From Mesorhabditis belari (lineage: Eukaryota > Nematoda > Chromadorea > Rhabditida > Rhabditidae): a stretch of 64,000 bases of DNA. The translations under genes were made by a program, and so were the position numbers. The stretch spans positions 2,490,501 through 2,554,500 of the forward strand of contig CAUEEP010000741.1 in assembly GCA_958450365.1 (NCBI GenBank). The letters run 5' to 3'. Each line of letters opens with the position of its first letter. Positions within the stretch are counted from its first letter, which is position 1. Positions 23,101 through 38,100 of this stretch are shown here, piece by piece. Below the pieces are notes generated by a model that saw only the letters and a list, made by a program, of their open reading frames with translations, was not told the origin of the DNA and did not search any database.

Positions 23101-26100
23101 TCTGTCATTTCTATTGTGTCGTTGATGTGGCCGCGAGTACGGCATCGATTGTTCATTTGGTGCTGATTAGTATCGACAGGTGAATGGAATGATGTATAAG
23201 AGGACAGGAACCAGAACAAGAACAAGAACAAGAACAAGAACAAGAACAAGAACAAGAACAAGAACAAGAACAAGAACCAGAACAAGAACAAGAACAAGAA
23301 CAAGAACAAGAACAAGAACAAGAACAAGAACAAGAACAAGAACAAGAACAAGAACAAGAACAAGAACAAGAACAAGAACAAGAACCAGAACAAGGAACAG
23401 AGACCAAAAAAAGAACAAAAAGAAGAAGAAAGGAAAAAAGAAAAAAAAAAGGGAACAAAGCTCTCAGCTGTACTTTAATTTGTAAAAGCTAATCATTCAA
23501 GATTGGTGGCTGCCACAAAACCGGCCGAGTACAAGACGCCGAAACATCGGAAACGTGTTCATCTCTCGATAGCGATCACGTGGATCTTCAGTATTTGTAT
23601 GGCACTGCCACTAGGTAAGAAATAGCAAAATAGGAGCAAAATACGAGCAAGATACGAGCAAAATACAAGCAAAAATCCTAGTGTACTCTAGCAAAAGTTA
23701 CACTTGACTCATAAGTTTTTGTTGTTTAGAAATTTCCCCTACAAAAATATGAGATTTTCAGGAAATACGGATTTAACATTTTCAGGTACTGGCTTTAACA
23801 CTCGTACCCGTCATTTTTTACTCACTGAACACCATTGTGGGATCTACAATCCGATCTACATGTTGAGCAGTAGCATCTTTGCCTTTTATCTTCCCTGTTT
23901 AATAATGCTGATCACTTATGGATATATTTTCTATACATTGAGGAAAAGACTGAGAGCAATTCAGTTACAAGTTTGAAAATCAAGAGAAATATCCACATCA
24001 AGAAACTTTCCAGGAAATGGCTGGCGGTCAATTCTTGGGCTTCGGCGCCGATGTGGGAAATATCACAACAGCTGCCATGCAGAGTGTCATTGGTGAGTGA
24101 TTTGAATGAAAATTGGAAACAAATTGGAAACAAATTAATCAAATAGACACTTTCGTGCAATATTTTGATCTTTGTTCTTCTTATCTTTGTTTAAAAAGTT
24201 TTGTCTTCTGAATATACTTTCTTTTATTAGACTTCTAAAGGGTACGAGAAAAGTATTGTCGTTTTTTCAATCATCATATCTTTCTCTTGCAATTGTTTGG
24301 CAAGTCGTTGAACAGTTTTGATGTTGGTTTTGAGCTTTCTTTTGCTTTTGAGATGGCCGCCTTCGACTCTCCGACTTTCAAAAGCATCGCTTCTCGATGA
24401 GCGATCGCTTCTCGATGAGGGCAAGCTTGCATTTCTAGTCCCAGCTCCTTTCTAGTGCATAATACAAGTCCCAGCTCCTTTTTCACAATTTTCCGAACCG
24501 ACCAATCCGAGATTTTCAGCTCCTTGGCCATTTTTCCTAAGCTTCGCTCGTCGTTTTGTTCAATTCGCTGTTTGATGAGCTTCCGGATGTTTGGCGTGTT
24601 CACCGATCGAAGTCTTCCTTTTTTCGCTTCTCCTTGACGTGTCCTTTCTCTTGCAATTGTTTGGCAAGTCGTTGAACAGTTTTGATGTTGGTTTTGAGCT
24701 TTCTTTTGCTTTTGAGATGACCGCCTTCGACTCTCCGGCTTTCAAAAACAATAGCGATCGCTTCTCGATGAGGGCAAGCTTGCATTTCTAAAAAATACAC
24801 ATTGAATGCTATGCACCATTCTAAAGAGGAAAAAAAAACTAAACAAAGTTCATGTTTTACACAAGGATACTTTCAAATCGCATAAAAGTTAGTTCAAAGA
24901 GACGCGACAATACTTTTCTCGGACCCTGTACACTGTCAATTCCTTTACTGGTACCTCACACCAGTTTGTCCCTTTTCTGAAAGACTCAGTTGCTTAGACG
25001 GGGATCGAGCCAGAGACGTGTGGGCTTCAAAAGATACATCTTAGCCACTACGCCACTCGGGATTGCGGCGGGGCGGCAGAAAATCGGGAGGGAGATTTGG
25101 TAGCTATTCGGGAGGAGATTTGGTAGCTAACACTAGTTTCTGGAAGAACCCGAGCCCGTATACTACGCTCCGGTGCGTCTTTGATCTTTACCTTTGGTCT
25201 TTCCAGTAAAGCTATGGACGTTTTACCGGAAAGATCAAAGGTACCGCCTTAAAGATCAGAGACGCCGCGGGAACTTTTCCCAGAGCGTGCTGCTCAGGGC
25301 GTGCTGCTCAGGGCGTGCTGCTCAGGGCCTTCGGCTGCTCAGGCCGGGATCGAACCAGGATCGTGTGGGCTCGAAAACATACACCTTAGCCACTACGCCA
25401 TTTGGGATCGCGACGGGCCAACAAAAAAACCGTTTCATTCGGGGGCTTCTCCCAGGGGTGTCGATTTGTTTAGCGTGTTTGTCTAGGAAACTAACAGGGC
25501 TCGATAGGTCCCTGGTTCGATCCCGGGGCGGACAAATCCCAAATCTTTGCATTCCATTCCAAATTTCTTTGCAAAGATAGGAATGAATCAATTCTTGGCA
25601 CAATTGCAATATTTGCAAAGATTTATAGAAGATTTCTTTGAAATTCCAATGTTTTCTGGGTTAAAGAGGGCTAAAGAGTCCTGAAATCCGGTGGAATTCG
25701 GAATTTTTTCCGGAAAGAAGTAAAGAATTTGAAAGAATTTTAACTTCCAGGTATTCCCGCCCAAAAACGCAACATGATCACCTGGGAGAAGCCGCTGCTG
25801 AGGAAAATCGAGGAGACGGCGATTGAGCACGCTAGTTCACTCAACGATTCCGAGAGGGAACAGGTTTGAAGAGATTGAAGAGGTTGAAGAGATTTGAGGA
25901 GAAAAGAGCTGAGCTTTTTCATCACTAGTCCACAGTATCGTGTGGGAATTCTCGTAAATGAAGAAGATTTCCAGCTACAAACGATTCTGGAAGCAGTCCA
26001 ACCGTCATCAACGGGAAGTCAAGAGAACTCGACGATGGAGGACGATCCAGATAGGCCGCCATCGGTTGGTTGGAAATAGAAAGAAATAGAAAATTGGAAA

Positions 26101-29100
26101 TAGTATTTGTTCCTGGGTATAAACGGATGTGGACTAGGGTTTGGGTTAAGTTAAAGTGGATCCCTTTTGAGTTAGAGTGGATCCCTTTTGATATCCCGCC
26201 ATCTCTAACCCCCCGACAACCCAACTCAACCTCCTCCAACGTATTAGAGGGGAGTCCCTGTGAAATGACCAACTGTACTGCAGTTGCATAGACCCGGAAG
26301 ATATGTATCTTTATTTACAGTAGTACAGTAAGACGAATAGCTTATAAATGAGTGTAAGGGGAAGGGGGACTCCAAATGAGAGTCTCCCTTGTCCTTCTAG
26401 GCTCCTCACTGTCCTCCTAGGCTCCTCACTGTCCTCCTAGGCTCCTCACTGTCCTCCTAGGCTCCTCACTGTCCTCCTAGGCTCCTCACTGTCCTTCTAG
26501 GTTCCTCACTGTCCTCCTAGGCAATCCCAAGGACCACCCCTTCTCGGCAATAAAAGGGATAAGCACAGGGGAGGACACATTTGCATAAGAATAGACAAAT
26601 CATTCAATAATAACAATAGTAACTAAAATATCAGTTTGGCTCGGAGCTGACAATAGAAAGAAATAGAAAGAAAATGGAAAGAAATTGAAAGAAATTGAAA
26701 GAAATAGAAAGAAATAGAAAGAAAATGGAAAGAAAATGGAAAGACAAAAAGAAAGAAAACAGAAAGAAAACAGATAGAAAACCGAAAGGTAACTTTAAAA
26801 GTTTAAAAAATTACAAATCTCCCATCATTTTCATTGATTAATTGTTGGATTTCTTTAAAATTTCGAAAAAATTTCCATTTCTATTTCCATTTCTTGAAGC
26901 TAAACTTTTGAAAGGTTGAAAAGATTGAAAAAAACGGATTATTCAATTTTATCATTGTTGGATTATCATTATAATCCAACAATCCTTATCATTGCATTAA
27001 AAAGATCAATTTATTTGCTTAACATTAGACATAGTCACTATAAACAAGAAAAATGATGAACTGTCGAACAAAAATGACATAGTCACTACAAAGGCTTCTA
27101 ACTTACTTTAAATCCACTTGATTGACATGATCTATAGCTTAAAAAATCAAGAATCTCAAGAGCTTTCGATTCGACTAAAGTACACCCAAAAATCTCAATG
27201 CTAAAGAAAGTTACAGTGGTTTATAGTCCTGAATCGATCGCTTCGACTACGCGCGAGTACGGTCCGTTTCGAGGCAGGACTCTACAAACCACTGTAACTT
27301 TCTTTAGCATTAAGATTTTTGATTTTGCTTTAGTCGCTTCGAAAGCTCTTGAGATTCTTTATTTTTTGAGTTATAGATCATGTCAATTCAGTAGATTTGA
27401 AGTAAGTTTGAAGCGTTTGTAGTTTACGTTTATAGTTTGTAGTCTCCATGTCTACTTAACATTGAATCCAGGTCCTTCTCGAGGCTGTCACTCTTCCACA
27501 AGATATCGAAAGAGATCGGGAAAGCACATGTGGACCCGTGTTACAAGTGCCCAGGCCAGCATATGCAAAGAAGTAAGTGGAAAGTGATAGAAATGAAAGA
27601 GTGTTAAACGGTTAAGCTATTATACTATACCAGAAATCCTGTCAGAAAAGCCTGCTTTCAGCTTTCATCTCGAGAACGGGAGAAGCTAGAGCTCCAAAAG
27701 CAACACTCACAAACACAACAGGGAACTCCCCGACCCCGAAGACCTATAAGAGTGTTGCTTTTGGAGCTCTAACTTCTCCCGTTCTCGAGATGAAAGCTGC
27801 GGACAGACAAGCGGACAGACAGACTGACAGACCGACAGACAGACGGACAGACAGATGGAAAGACAGAAAGACAGACAGACAGACAGACAGAGGACAGACG
27901 GAGGACAGACAGATGGACAGAGACGAGACAGGCGGACAGACAGACAGCAGACAGACAGACAGACAGACGGACAGACAGACGGACGGACAGACAGACAGAT
28001 AGACAGACAGACAGACAGACGAACAGACAGACGACAGAGACAGACAGACGGACAGACAGACGGACAGACAGACAGACAGATAGAAAGACAGACAGACAGA
28101 CGAACGGACGGACGGACAGACGGACAGACAGACAGACACTGCTCATTTATATATAGTAGATTATAGGAATTTATCAGTTTACTGTAGAGAAAGATAACTT
28201 TAACTGTACAATAGTTGTCAACGATTGCCCTTTTCAGTGTCTCTCGTCGTTTTTCCGACGCTGTTCAAATGGGGAAAAGTGCTTTCGCGAAAAAGGGAGT
28301 CTCGTTTGGAATCGCTCAAAAAAGACGACATTCCGAGCAAATTCGAAGAGAGTCAATGGAAAAAGAAGAACAATTGGGAAATGAGAAAGAAAAATCGACA
28401 CTAAAGCCGCCATTGGTGAGTGAGAATCGAATTTGTGGTGTTGTAAATTAATTCGATTCAAATCAAAGACAAAAATTCGGTTTTATTCTGTTCTTGGTTT
28501 TCGTTTCAATTTTGAGATTTTTGAGCGGTGATTTTTCATTTTTAAAAAATGTTTTTACATTGAGCTGTAGAGCTGTAGAGCTGTAGAGCTGTAGAGTTGA
28601 AGAGCTGTAGAGCTGTAGAGCTGGCGTAGAGCGCTGTTAGAGCTCAATTTCTGTCAGTTTCATTTGTGATTTCAAAAAGAAGAAACATACACACACACAA
28701 ACACAGACTTTCTGGAACACTCAATTCTTCGTTTTTCTTCTCGACTTAAATGTTATTTCATGCACCAGTAGACGACTTAAATTTCATGCATCAGTAGGGG
28801 CGGGTTTCTATTTTACAAGCACAAAGTACACAAATCAATGATAGAGTTGAAGTGATTGAAGTGATCTCTTTCAAAGCTCTTTCAAAACTCTTTCACTATA
28901 CTGTACCATATCGGAACCATATTGGAGCCATATTCTTGGAAGGAAACATATTGGAACCATATTAGAACCATCTTGGAACCATCTTGGAACCATATTGGAA
29001 CCATGTTGGAACCATATTCTTGGAAGGGACCATATCGGAACCATATTGGAACCATATCGGAACCATATTCTTGGAAGGAAACATATTGGAACCATATTGG

Positions 29101-32100
29101 AACCATGTTGGAACCATATTCTTGGAAGGAACCATATTGGAACCGTATCTGAACCATATCGGAACCATATCGGAACCATATTGGAACCATGTTGGAACCA
29201 TATTCTTGGAAGGGACCATATCGGAACCATATTGGAACCATATCGGAACCATATTCTTGGAAGGAAACATATTGGAACCATATTGGAACCATGTTGGAAC
29301 CATATTCTTGGAAAACCAATTGACCTTTCCAACCCCCGAACCCAATTAAACACGTGCCCCTTTAACCTTAACCAAAACAAAACCCTTTTTTTAAAAAAAA
29401 TACCACCCAAGGAACCATATTGGAACCATATTGGAACCATGTTGGAACCATCTTGGAACCATCTTGGAACCATCTTGGAACCATCTTGGAACCATATTGG
29501 AACCATATTGGAACCATATTGGAACCATATTCTTGGAAGGAAACATATTGGAACCATATCGGAACCATATTGGAACCATGTTGGAACCATCTTGGAACCA
29601 TCTTGGAACCATCTTGGAACCATCTTGGAACCATCTTGGAACCATCTTGGAACCATCTTGGAACCATCTTGGAACCATCTTGGAACCATCTTGGAACCAT
29701 ATTGGAACCATATTGGAACCATATTGGAACCATATTGGAATCATATTCTTGGAAGGAAACATATTGGAACCATATTTGTATACTTTATGCTTAAAATTGA
29801 AGCGCACTCTTTCTGATGCAATCAATTCAATTCTCAAGGCACAGCTAAGGCTCAAGGCTAAAAAAACAAAGAATTAAGTACACGAGAAGAGCTGTGTTTC
29901 TACTTTTTGGGCTTTAAGCTTTAACTAGGGAAAAGCACGAATTCGATGTGAGCTTTTGTCTGGACACTTATAGAAACGGTAATGAGGAATCCGAATCTAA
30001 AATCAAAATCTGCCAAATGACTTTCGAAGCGTGTAAAACTCAAAAATTTGCTTCGAAACGAATGCTAGTACAGAAAAGATACATTGGTCGCTTAGTGGAT
30101 ACCGCATTAAGCTTTCACCCACTGGATCAGTTCTCCTCCGATCAGCTCAAGCTCAAGCTCCTGCTGCTTGTGCAGCTTTTTGTTTTCGTTTTCCTTTTAG
30201 AGCAACTTCTCACATTTTCTAGCACTATAACGGCTAGGAAAGTGGGAATTGGTTATTCAAGCTTTAAGCTTTAAGCTTTAAGCTTTGAGCTTTGAGCTTT
30301 AAGCTTTGAGCTTTAAGCTTTGAGCTTTAAGCTTTGAGCTTGAGTCGACATTATGCTTTTTTTTGTTTTCCGATTCAATAAGTGTCTGATTCAATAAGTG
30401 TCCAGACAAAAGCTCACCTTAAATTCGTGCCTTTCCCTAGTCCCTACACTTGAAAAGCAAGTCGATCTTTATGCAGATCTTTATGCAAATGAAAAACGAT
30501 CTATGAAACTATTAAAAAGGTAAAAGCTTAAAAAAAAGGTAAAAAGTTAAAAGATTTGCGTACTATTGAGAAAAGAAAAGGAAGAAATCGCCTTGAAAAC
30601 TCGATTCAGAAAGTGTCGTTGAGTGTGCCGACTCAACATTCTTCATCGATTCATTCACATAAAATTCTCGATGATGAGGTGCAGCATGTCCCTGAGAATT
30701 TCTCCCCGTTTTGCCCAAATTGCGATGCCAAAAATTTTCTTTCCTTTTCCACAACCATTTTCAGTTCAAGCATAAACTCGTAAATCCATTGAAATGCTAT
30801 AATTTTGGAATTTGAAATTTTTGAGGGAAAGCGTTTGTGCGTATTCTCCTAGAAAAAGCTTAATCGCTTAGCAGCTGCTGCAGCTATTGTAGCAGCTGCT
30901 GCAGCTATTGTAGCAGCTGCTGCAGCTATTGTAGAAGCTGCTACAGCTATTGTACAAGCTGATAGCGCCAGATGGCTTACGATTACGCTTTTTTTTGTTG
31001 GGACACGAAATGGCTTTGATCAGTGCATAAGTTGATCTTTGTTTTAGGTGGAAAAGCGAAAGATGAGGCGATTGTCGGAAATGATTTCTGATTGGGAAAG
31101 GCCATCCAGATCCTCTTTATCACATATGTACAGTTTTGCGAGAAGAGAATCCGTGTATATTGCGAGGAAGAAGCTAGCTGGCTTGAAGGTGAGCTATTTG
31201 CTAATTGCCAGTTTTTCCTAAAACCCAAAAGATTCTGGGTTTTGCCTTTGGAAATCGGCTTTGGAATATTCTAATCATTGGAATATTCTAATCATTGACC
31301 ATAAACGTCAAGATTTCAAGATCTAGAACACCTTTAATCTGTTTCTGGTACTCCATTCATAACCCTGACCAGGGGGATTCCAACAGAGTCTTAGAAAAAG
31401 CCCCAGGGAAAGCCAAGCTCTAGGGAAAGCCAAGTCCCAGGGAAAGCCAAGTCCCAGGGAAAGCCAAGTCCCAGGGAAAGCCAAGTCCCAGGGAAAGCCA
31501 AGCTCCAGAGAAAGCCAAGCCCCAGGGAAAGCTTCCGGGTCTAGGTATAGGCCTAGCAGTAATAAAGAAGTGAAGGAATTGGGAAAAAAATATTTGGGAA
31601 GAGGGGATTGAACCCTTGTTCTTTGATTGAACCATTGATCTTTAATTGAACCCTTGATCTTTGATTGAATACAAGACTGTATACAAATGTATAAGAATTT
31701 AGTATTAGAATTGTCAATTTATTCTTATGAGTTGATTATTAACAGCCAGTCGATTTAGTAGCAAATTATGAACTCAAAATCTTTTGGATATATGATCAGA
31801 TTGATTAGTAATAAAGAAGTGAAGGAATTGGCAGATTTCCGGATTGCGGTTTGGACCCTCGACCTTTTGCTCTAACCACTAGGCTATCCGGTACTCTAAC
31901 TACTAGGTTATCCGGTACTCTAGCTACTAAGCTATCCGGTACTCTAGCTACTAGGCTATCCGGTACTCTAACCACTAGGCTATCCGGTACCTTTTTGCCA
32001 GAGAAGAAAGAGGGGAAGAGAAAGAAAGAAAGAGAAGGAAATATCCGGCTTTTCATAACCCTACTTGAAGATCAGAACACGATCATTAGTAATAAAGTAA

Positions 32101-35100
32101 AGTAAGAAAGAAAGAAAGTTTACGTAAAAAAAATTCAAATCCCTACAGGATTGGGCCCTCGACTTGCTAGCAAAACTGAAAAGCAAGCAAGGAATGGCGA
32201 TTCGGCGAGAGACACGAGCAACAAAACTTGTCGCCACTGTCATGGGTAGATATTAATTTCTCAATCTATTCATTTCCAAAATTTTAGTCGTTTTCCTCGT
32301 TTGTTGGCTTCCTTTCTTCACATTGAATATGGTAAAGATCTACAAATTAATTCGAGAGGATTGGTCAACTGATTTGGAATATTGGTTTCATTGGTTCACC
32401 GCTTTGGGATATCTAAATTCGTCACTCAACTTTTTCATCTATTCAGCGATCAATCAAGTGAGTGATTTAGTTGTTTCTTGGCTGATCTACTAGTTACTAG
32501 AAAGGAAAATATCTACTAGACTTCAAAGGCTATTGAAGTCTAATAGTCTAGTAGGCTATTGGGTTGGTGAATTGAAAACTGTCAGCTATTGTGATAAATG
32601 ACAGTTTGAGGACTTTCTTCAAAAGAAACCCATTTTGGTGTCAATGAAAAAGTTGTAGAGAATCAAAAATCAAGCTTATATCCAAATTTTCAGAACGATT
32701 CAAAAACTGGTTTTGAAGAAATGCCAAATTTACGTTGCCAAATGAAAATTTTCACAAAACTTGTATTTTAAGCGAAACTACTAAGTGTATCTTTTTGGAA
32801 ATTTGGCTCTAAGCCTAATTTTTGATTCTCTACAACTTTTCTATTGACACCAAAATGGGTTTCTTTTGAAGAAAGTGCTCAAACTGGTTTTGAACCCATT
32901 TTTGGGCCCTCCATTTTTGAACATCTCCAGTCCTCCATTTTTGAGTCTCACACTTGTCTCACACACAAACCAAAATCAAACCAAACCAATCCTACTATGA
33001 AAGAGGAATCCGCAATGAATCCCTAAAGAAGAATAGGCCCTTCAAGTCAAAGATCGTTCTCCTCCACGACAACGCGCGCCCTCATGTTGCAAAACTGACT
33101 CGCTCTAAAATAAACAGCCTTGGTTGGGAACTTTTGACGCATCCCCATACAGTCCGAACCTCGCCCCTTTTGATTGCTATTTATTCCGGACCATGAGCTT
33201 GCGGGAGAACACTTCGATTCGGAAGAAGCAGTCAAAAATTGGCTCGAAAAGTTTTTCGATTCAAAGCCAAAATCCTACTACGAAAGAGGAATCCGCAAAT
33301 TGCCTGTATAATGAGCAGAAGTCGTCAATAATAATGGAATTATAATAATGGAATATTTGGAATGAATTCATGGTTTTATGTTGAATAAATTTTAGTTCAA
33401 AGTCCGGCAGTTTTCAATTCACCAACCCAATACATTTGCATAAGAGGATAAGGTCATTTTTCTCAAATTTTGTTTAAGGCATCAAAACTGTCAGTAGCGT
33501 CTCATTTTCACCAGAACAAAATGAATAAATAAGTAATAGCCGATCCAATGCCATTACAATTGAAACCGTTTTCAATGAGATCCATTCATTCTTGAAATAT
33601 AGATTTTTAAAAATCATGCCCAATAAGGTTCTTCGACCACAAGACTCTTAATTCAAAGGATATGGAAAAGCTAAATGATTCATTTTAACAACCTTTGAAA
33701 ATGCTACATAAAACAAACCCAACCATAATCCAATTTTTCTTCATTTTCTTTTCTTTCAGAAATTCCGTCACTCTTTCCGTCGCCTTGTCGGCTTTCGTCG
33801 ATCACGAAGACTAAAGGAGAAAACGTGGATGTTGCCAGCGAAGAATGCCAACAATAACGACTCATCGCAACGTGGTGGAATGAAATATTGTGGATGTGGG
33901 GCATTTCATCGGATAACGAAAAAGAGTCCGTTGAGAAGGGCTAGCTCATGCGGGTTGGTTTTTAAAGAAAAAAAAAAAGAAAAGAAATCAAGATGAAGAT
34001 GAAGATTTCAAGGCATTCGTGCTGTGGAAATCACTTTCTATCCCCCAAAGCACTCAATATTCTTTCATGATCATGAGAAAACGCTCAATCATGTTAACTC
34101 AATCATGTCAAACTCTCTAAACATTCACCATCTAGTGCACTGAATTCCCAAAAGCAATCTTTGATTTCAGTGCACCAGACGCTGGACGTTTACACGAGTT
34201 TACACGAGTTTACACGATTTCGCAATTCTTTAACTTAAAAACATCGAAAACTTAGATTAAAATGAGATCGTTAACTTAGATTCAACTCAAAAATATTTCC
34301 ATTTATCAGCTCCAATCCGGAAAACCAATTCTAGGTAAAAAGTGCTTTCTTGAAAGACGTTAGTTCGTTTAGTCATTGCAGTTTGAAAGGTTATCGGGCA
34401 TTTGATTGTGGCCCCGCCCCTTTTCCCATTGGCAAACTTTAAGCTAAAATTTCTTGGCTTTGGGTTGTCCAATTTACATATTCTTGGTATCATCAGATGC
34501 ACCAAGTCTTTCTCTATCGATTGATATAAAAACTAATTAAATTGGACCGCCCAGCACCGAGTTCTTTGAGCTTAAAGTTAGATTGCCAATGGCCAGGAGC
34601 GAGGCGACCTTTTATACCCGCCCCGCCCCTTTTCATTGGCATTTTCCCATTGGCAACTTTGAGCTCGAATTTCTTGGTGTTCAGTTGTTCAATTTAAATA
34701 CTTTCGGTATCATCAGATGCGCTAAGTCTTTCTCTATCGATTGATATAAAAATTGTTTAACCCATTCGAAACCGCAGCGTTTTTTTCTTTTTTTCGTCTG
34801 CGAAAAAGATCCTATCGATTATTATTCATATTTTATCGACGACAAATTAATCAATATGTTAGTAGGCGAATCTAATAAACATGAAAAAAGGAAAACAAAC
34901 TGGCAGGATTTCGATGCAAAATCTTTCAAGCTCTTCTTGGTTCTGTATCTTCAAATGGGAATCGTCAAATTACCAAGGAGTCGTAGTCACGAATGACTTT
35001 TGGAGTAGCAGGCTTGGATTAGGAGGATTTTCCCACATATCCCATATTATGTCAAGAGCAAAATTTGAATCTATTCTTCGAAACCTAGCTCAAGCGGTCC

Positions 35101-38100
35101 GTTCCTGAGTTCCTTCCTGACTTCTGCAGCGATTATTCGCTGCAGAAGTTTCGAATGGGTTAAATTAAACAGCCCAACAGCAAGAAATTTGAGCTTAAAG
35201 TTCGATTGCCAATGGCAAAAGGCAATTGGCCAATGGCAAAAGGTAATTGGCCAATGGCAAAAGGCAATTGGCCAATTGCCGCAATCAAATATCCTAAAAT
35301 CTTTTTAGAAAAGCTTAAATTGAATTATTTGATTGCTTATTCGATTTTTCTAGTTCCGAGTCCATTAGTATTGATGTTCAAGGCCTAGTGCTGAAGAGGT
35401 AAAATGAAAGAAATTATATAATGGAAATGGGAAATGAATGAATGAATGAAATAGCTTTGAATGGCTTGGGATGGAATGGAACTATCAAAAGAAATAACAA
35501 AAATCAATGGGGGAAATGTTGGTTGGAAAGCTGAATATCAAAGAAAACTTGGGCAAATTTTGAGATTAAATTAAAAACTAATCGGGTTTTACTTTTAAAT
35601 CTAGTGTGCCAAGCGCTGAGGCCCTGAAAAGGGGCCCTGAAGGGAAACTGGTTTGTTGTATTTTGTGCTTTTGTAAACGCTTCTCTGGCGCACTCGATAC
35701 TTCATTTTTCTTTTCGCAAAACTATGCGAAAGTTGAGCGAGAAGATCAAGTGCGACAAGAAAGGGTGCGTTTCTATTTCCAGCCCAAAATACCCAAACAA
35801 TGATGAGTCCACAAGCACTCATCATCGTTGATAAGCTTTGCGTTGATAAGCTTTTCAATATAGTTTTTCAATATAGTTATCAGGAAAATCTTGGTAGAAC
35901 TCTGAAGCATTTTATACATAGCAGAATAAAGAAAAAGAATATCGTCTAATTTTATTTTGTTTTTGGCTAGTGACGCAAGTTTCGCGGTGTAAAATTTGAG
36001 GCGTAAAATTTGCAGCGTAAAATTTGTGGCGTAAAGCTTGCAGCTTCAAATTGTGAGGTAAAATTTGCAGCTTAAAACTTGCGGCGTAAAACTCGTGGCG
36101 TAAAATTTGCAGCGTAAAATTTGAAGCGTAAAATTTGAAGCGTAAAACTTGCAGCTTAAAATTTAAAGCGTAAACCTTGCAGCTTCAAATTGTGAGGTAA
36201 AATTCGCGATGCAAGGCTCGCAGCGCAAGGCTCGCAGCGCAAGGCTCGCAGCGCAAGGCTCGCAGCGCAAGGCTCGCAGCGCAAGGCTCGCAGCGCAAGG
36301 CTCGCAGCGCAAGGCTCGCAGCGCAAGGCTCGCAGCGCAAGGCTCGCAGCGCAAGGCTCGCAGCGCAAGGCTCGCAGCGCAAGGCTCGCAGCGCAAGGCT
36401 CGCAGCGCAAGGCTCGCAGCGCAAGGCTCGCAGCGCAAGGCTCATAGTCTCGTTTGCATCTTCTAACTGAATTTAAGCTTTCAATTTAAGCATTCTGTAA
36501 TCCTTGGCCTTATTAAGGAATCTTTTATCATTAAAGAAACTATTATTAAAGAAACTATTATTAAAGAACCTTTTATTATTAAAGAATCCCTCCTTTCAAA
36601 AGATATTCAGCTATTCACCAAGCCTTTCCCCATCTCCCTCAATTTCTTGCATGTGCTTGCTTGAATGGCTTATTGTCAAGGCTAAATCCCTTTTTTTTCT
36701 GAAATGAATTGTCCTAATTGTTCTTCTCCTCATTTTTTCTTTTTTTGCTGTTTTCCCCCTCACATTTTTCATTCGCTTACCCCTTTTATTCAGACTGTTG
36801 CACAATCGAAAACAATCGATGCCAAAACCGGAGATAATTATCGATGAAATATCGAGACTCTCACCGGCAAGGATATCGATTACAACTGGAGGACAGACGA
36901 CTTTCAGGTGAATTCAAGGGTGCAAAGGGAAAAGTAAGCACGTTTTTTTCCCATTAATAAGCACATTATTGATTTATTTTGGGTATAAAGCATATAAAGA
37001 TGGATATAAAGCAAAAATTGATGCCAAAGCTTGTTAATTATTGAAGCAGAACGTTCCTTTCATAATCCTTTCAATCACTTTTCTTTTCTAAAGGTCCTTT
37101 TCTAAAAGGAATCTATTTTCTAATCATTTAACTTAGTCTAACTTTGATTTCATTGATGAATCACATGGCTTGCTTGTTCACAAGTGTAGCCATATGCTTT
37201 GTTAAACCATATGCTAAGGCCATTAGAGCCATATGCTTCGTTGTAATTCTTCGTTAAACCCAAGTAGGCAAAGATCAATAGATCAGCACCATGTTGCACA
37301 ACAAATCTACAAACCAATTTCCTAAAAATCTGATCAATACCAATTTTTATATGCTATCCAACTAAGAAAAATTCAAAGTTTCATTAAAATCTGTCCACTC
37401 AAAAAAAAGTTAATAAGGTGAACACGTTTCCAAGCTATTTATTTCAGGTTTTACCAAATGGGTATCAAATAGATATCAAATAGTGATTTTCTTCTTACAA
37501 CAAATCCCCTAAAGATCTTTTGCACAAGGTAAAAAGTCAAGATTTTACTCTTAGATCTAAGATAAAAAGACAGGTTAAAAACTGGCGAAAAACTGGCTTA
37601 AAAACTTTGAGGTCAAATATCTTGGTGTTGGGATGTCCAATTTGAGTGTTCTTGGTATCATTAAATGCGCCAAGTCTTCCTCTGTCGATTGATATAAAAA
37701 TTGTTTAAATTAAACAGCCCAACATCAAGAAATTTGAGCTTAAAGTTAGATTGACAATGGCAAAAAGAGCCAAGCCACAATCAAATGTCCTAAACTTAAA
37801 AGTTAAACTTAGACTTAAAATGTTTGTAAACGTTTCTTGATCGCTCTTTGTTATCGTCTAAAACAACTGTTGATCGTTCTTTGTTATCGTCTAAAGAAAG
37901 CTCTAAAGAAAGCTCTAAAGAAAGATCTAAACAAAGCTCAAAAGAAACCTCTAAAGAAAGCTCTAAAGAAAGCTCTAAAGAAAGCTCTAAAGAAAGATCT
38001 AAACAAAGCTCAAAAGAAAGCTCTAAAGAAAGCTCAAAAGAAAGCTCTAAAGAAAGCTCTAAACAAAGCTCAAAAGAAACCTCTAAAGAAAGCTTTAAAA

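Noticed and set aside
25194..25618. 128- and 98-codon frames
   Set aside because: They run through tRNA-like repeats and a hairpin inside receptor intron 6.
28871..29877. Frames up to 283 codons (MVPIWFQYGS, EPYWNHIGT)
   Set aside because: An 11-bp satellite inside receptor intron 10, open in many frames.
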